From an uncultured Collinsella sp. (GTDB lineage: Bacteria; Actinomycetota; Coriobacteriia; Coriobacteriales; Coriobacteriaceae): a stretch of 14,645 nt of DNA. Where the stretch lies: contig URCS01000046.1 in the NCBI GenBank assembly GCA_900546455.1, positions 1-14,645 on the forward strand, read 5' to 3'. A program made the translations under genes and the position numbers. The notes beneath the pieces are model-generated. The model worked only from the letters and a program-made list of their open reading frames with translations, had not been told where the DNA came from and did no database searches. Shown here piece after piece: positions 14,089-14,645 of this stretch. Position 1 is the first letter of the stretch; each line of letters begins with the position of its first letter.

Positions 14089-14645
14089 ATGGAACTCGAC
14101 AAACAACAGCTCAAGCGACTGCGTGAGCGCCATCATCGGCGCCATGGCATCCGCCCCGCTCACAGCGAGGCCATGGAGAACGCAAGCCGCTTTCTAAAGC
14201 AGGCATTCAACATTCGCGAGGGACGCGCACCCTATCACGTGATTCGCAAGCGCTTTGTAAACGGGGCGCGCCTGACTGGCTCGCACTTATGCATCCTGAT
14301 CATTGCCATGTTGATCGCAAGCATCGGCCTCGATATCGACTCGGATATTGCCATTGTAGGCGCCATGCTCATCTGCCCGCTCATGGGCTCGGTTCTTGCC
14401 ATGGCATACGGCATCGCCACGCTCGACCGCGAGATTACCCTTGAGGCCGTCGCGGGCTTGGCTCTACAGATGGCCTTTTGCCTGGTCACGTCCACGTTGT
14501 ACTTTAAGCTCTCGCCCCTTGGCACCACCACGGCCGCTATCCTCGACAATTCGACACCGACTGTGTGGGACCTTGCCGTCGCGCTCGCGGGCGGCTTTGC
14601 GGGTGGCCTGGGCAACTCGCGCGACCAGGAACCCGCCACGCTCAT
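14089..14645 (+). CDS. DUF389 family membrane protein (3' truncated by window edge)
   Basis: From the ATG at 14089 the frame stays open for 185 codons to the window edge. Residues 1-60 are a basic, soluble N-terminus rich in Arg and His. Membrane segments follow with IASIGLDIDSDIAIVGAML and ICPLMGSVLAMAYG, the DUF389 signature (typically GAMLISPLMGP), here with Ile-Cys-Pro in place of Ile-Ser-Pro. The last part, LAGGFAGGLGNSRDQEPATL, fits the DUF389 core before its usual PP motif. DUF389 proteins are conserved membrane proteins without an established function. GAGGTGG lies immediately before the start, spaced rather close at about three bases. It is probably the first gene of its unit, because a strong terminator lies 153 bases upstream. 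Confidence 0.85.
   Translation, partial: MELDKQQLKRLRERHHRRHGIRPAHSEAMENASRFLKQAFNIREGRAPYHVIRKRFVNGARLTGSHLCILIIAMLIASIGLDIDSDIAIVGAMLICPLMGSVLAMAYGIATLDREITLEAVAGLALQMAFCLVTSTLYFKLSPLGTTTAAILDNSTPTVWDLAVALAGGFAGGLGNSRDQEPATL

Overview
This is a high-GC bacterial window. Gene content (an amaP/DUF2273/asp23 cluster, YebC, YitT, stand-alone NifU domain, CoaX, ComEB, bacterial OPT transporter, several zinc-ribbon membrane proteins) together with Shine-Dalgarno-led GTG/ATG starts and frequent strong hairpins suggests an actinobacterium of the class Coriobacteriia, most likely Collinsella or a close relative. That assignment rests on overall feel and recalled gene repertoires, not on a search.

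Layout. A 24-residue tail of an unidentified plus-strand gene (1-75) ends in a bidirectional hairpin terminator. From 182 to 11977 every gene is on the minus strand, in several short transcription units read right to left: coaX and comEB; nifU-like; lgt and a DUF6020 membrane protein; yebC; the envelope-stress-type cluster amaP-DUF2273-asp23; a YitT/DUF2179 membrane protein; a DUF4013-like zinc-ribbon membrane protein; and a DUF4234 zinc-ribbon membrane protein followed closely by a DUF2752 gene. At about 12030 transcription diverges: an OPT-family transporter with a structured leader is read on the plus strand, ends in a textbook terminator at 13899-13936, and is followed by the start of a DUF389 membrane protein cut by the window edge.

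How genes work together. The tightest unit is amaP-DUF2273-asp23 (4258-5733): the first two genes overlap by 8 bases, a TATAAT box lies just upstream, and tandem hairpins follow asp23. By analogy with Gram-positive relatives the two small membrane proteins probably anchor the soluble Asp23 protein at the membrane. Lgt makes lipoprotein precursors, and its downstream neighbour is probably a GT-C-like membrane glycosyltransferase, so both act on envelope molecules. CoaX (CoA synthesis) and ComEB (dCMP deamination) are neighbouring but metabolically separate housekeeping genes. The two zinc-ribbon proteins share the same N-terminal cysteine spacing but carry different membrane domains.

Between genes the window carries several dispersed palindromic elements. 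Two 33-base hairpins (6837-6869 and within 9093-9131) share a GGGG(A/G)CAGG core but have different arms; a shorter relative lies at the 3' end of comEB. A second shared motif, TAGTCA(A/T)TTTGGGA, occurs at 10459 and 12044. No stretch longer than about 220 bases lacks a gene. I saw no tRNA, rRNA, CRISPR array or insertion-sequence gene, and no convincing new multi-gene system; the most interesting material is the repeats and the leader and operator-like structures.
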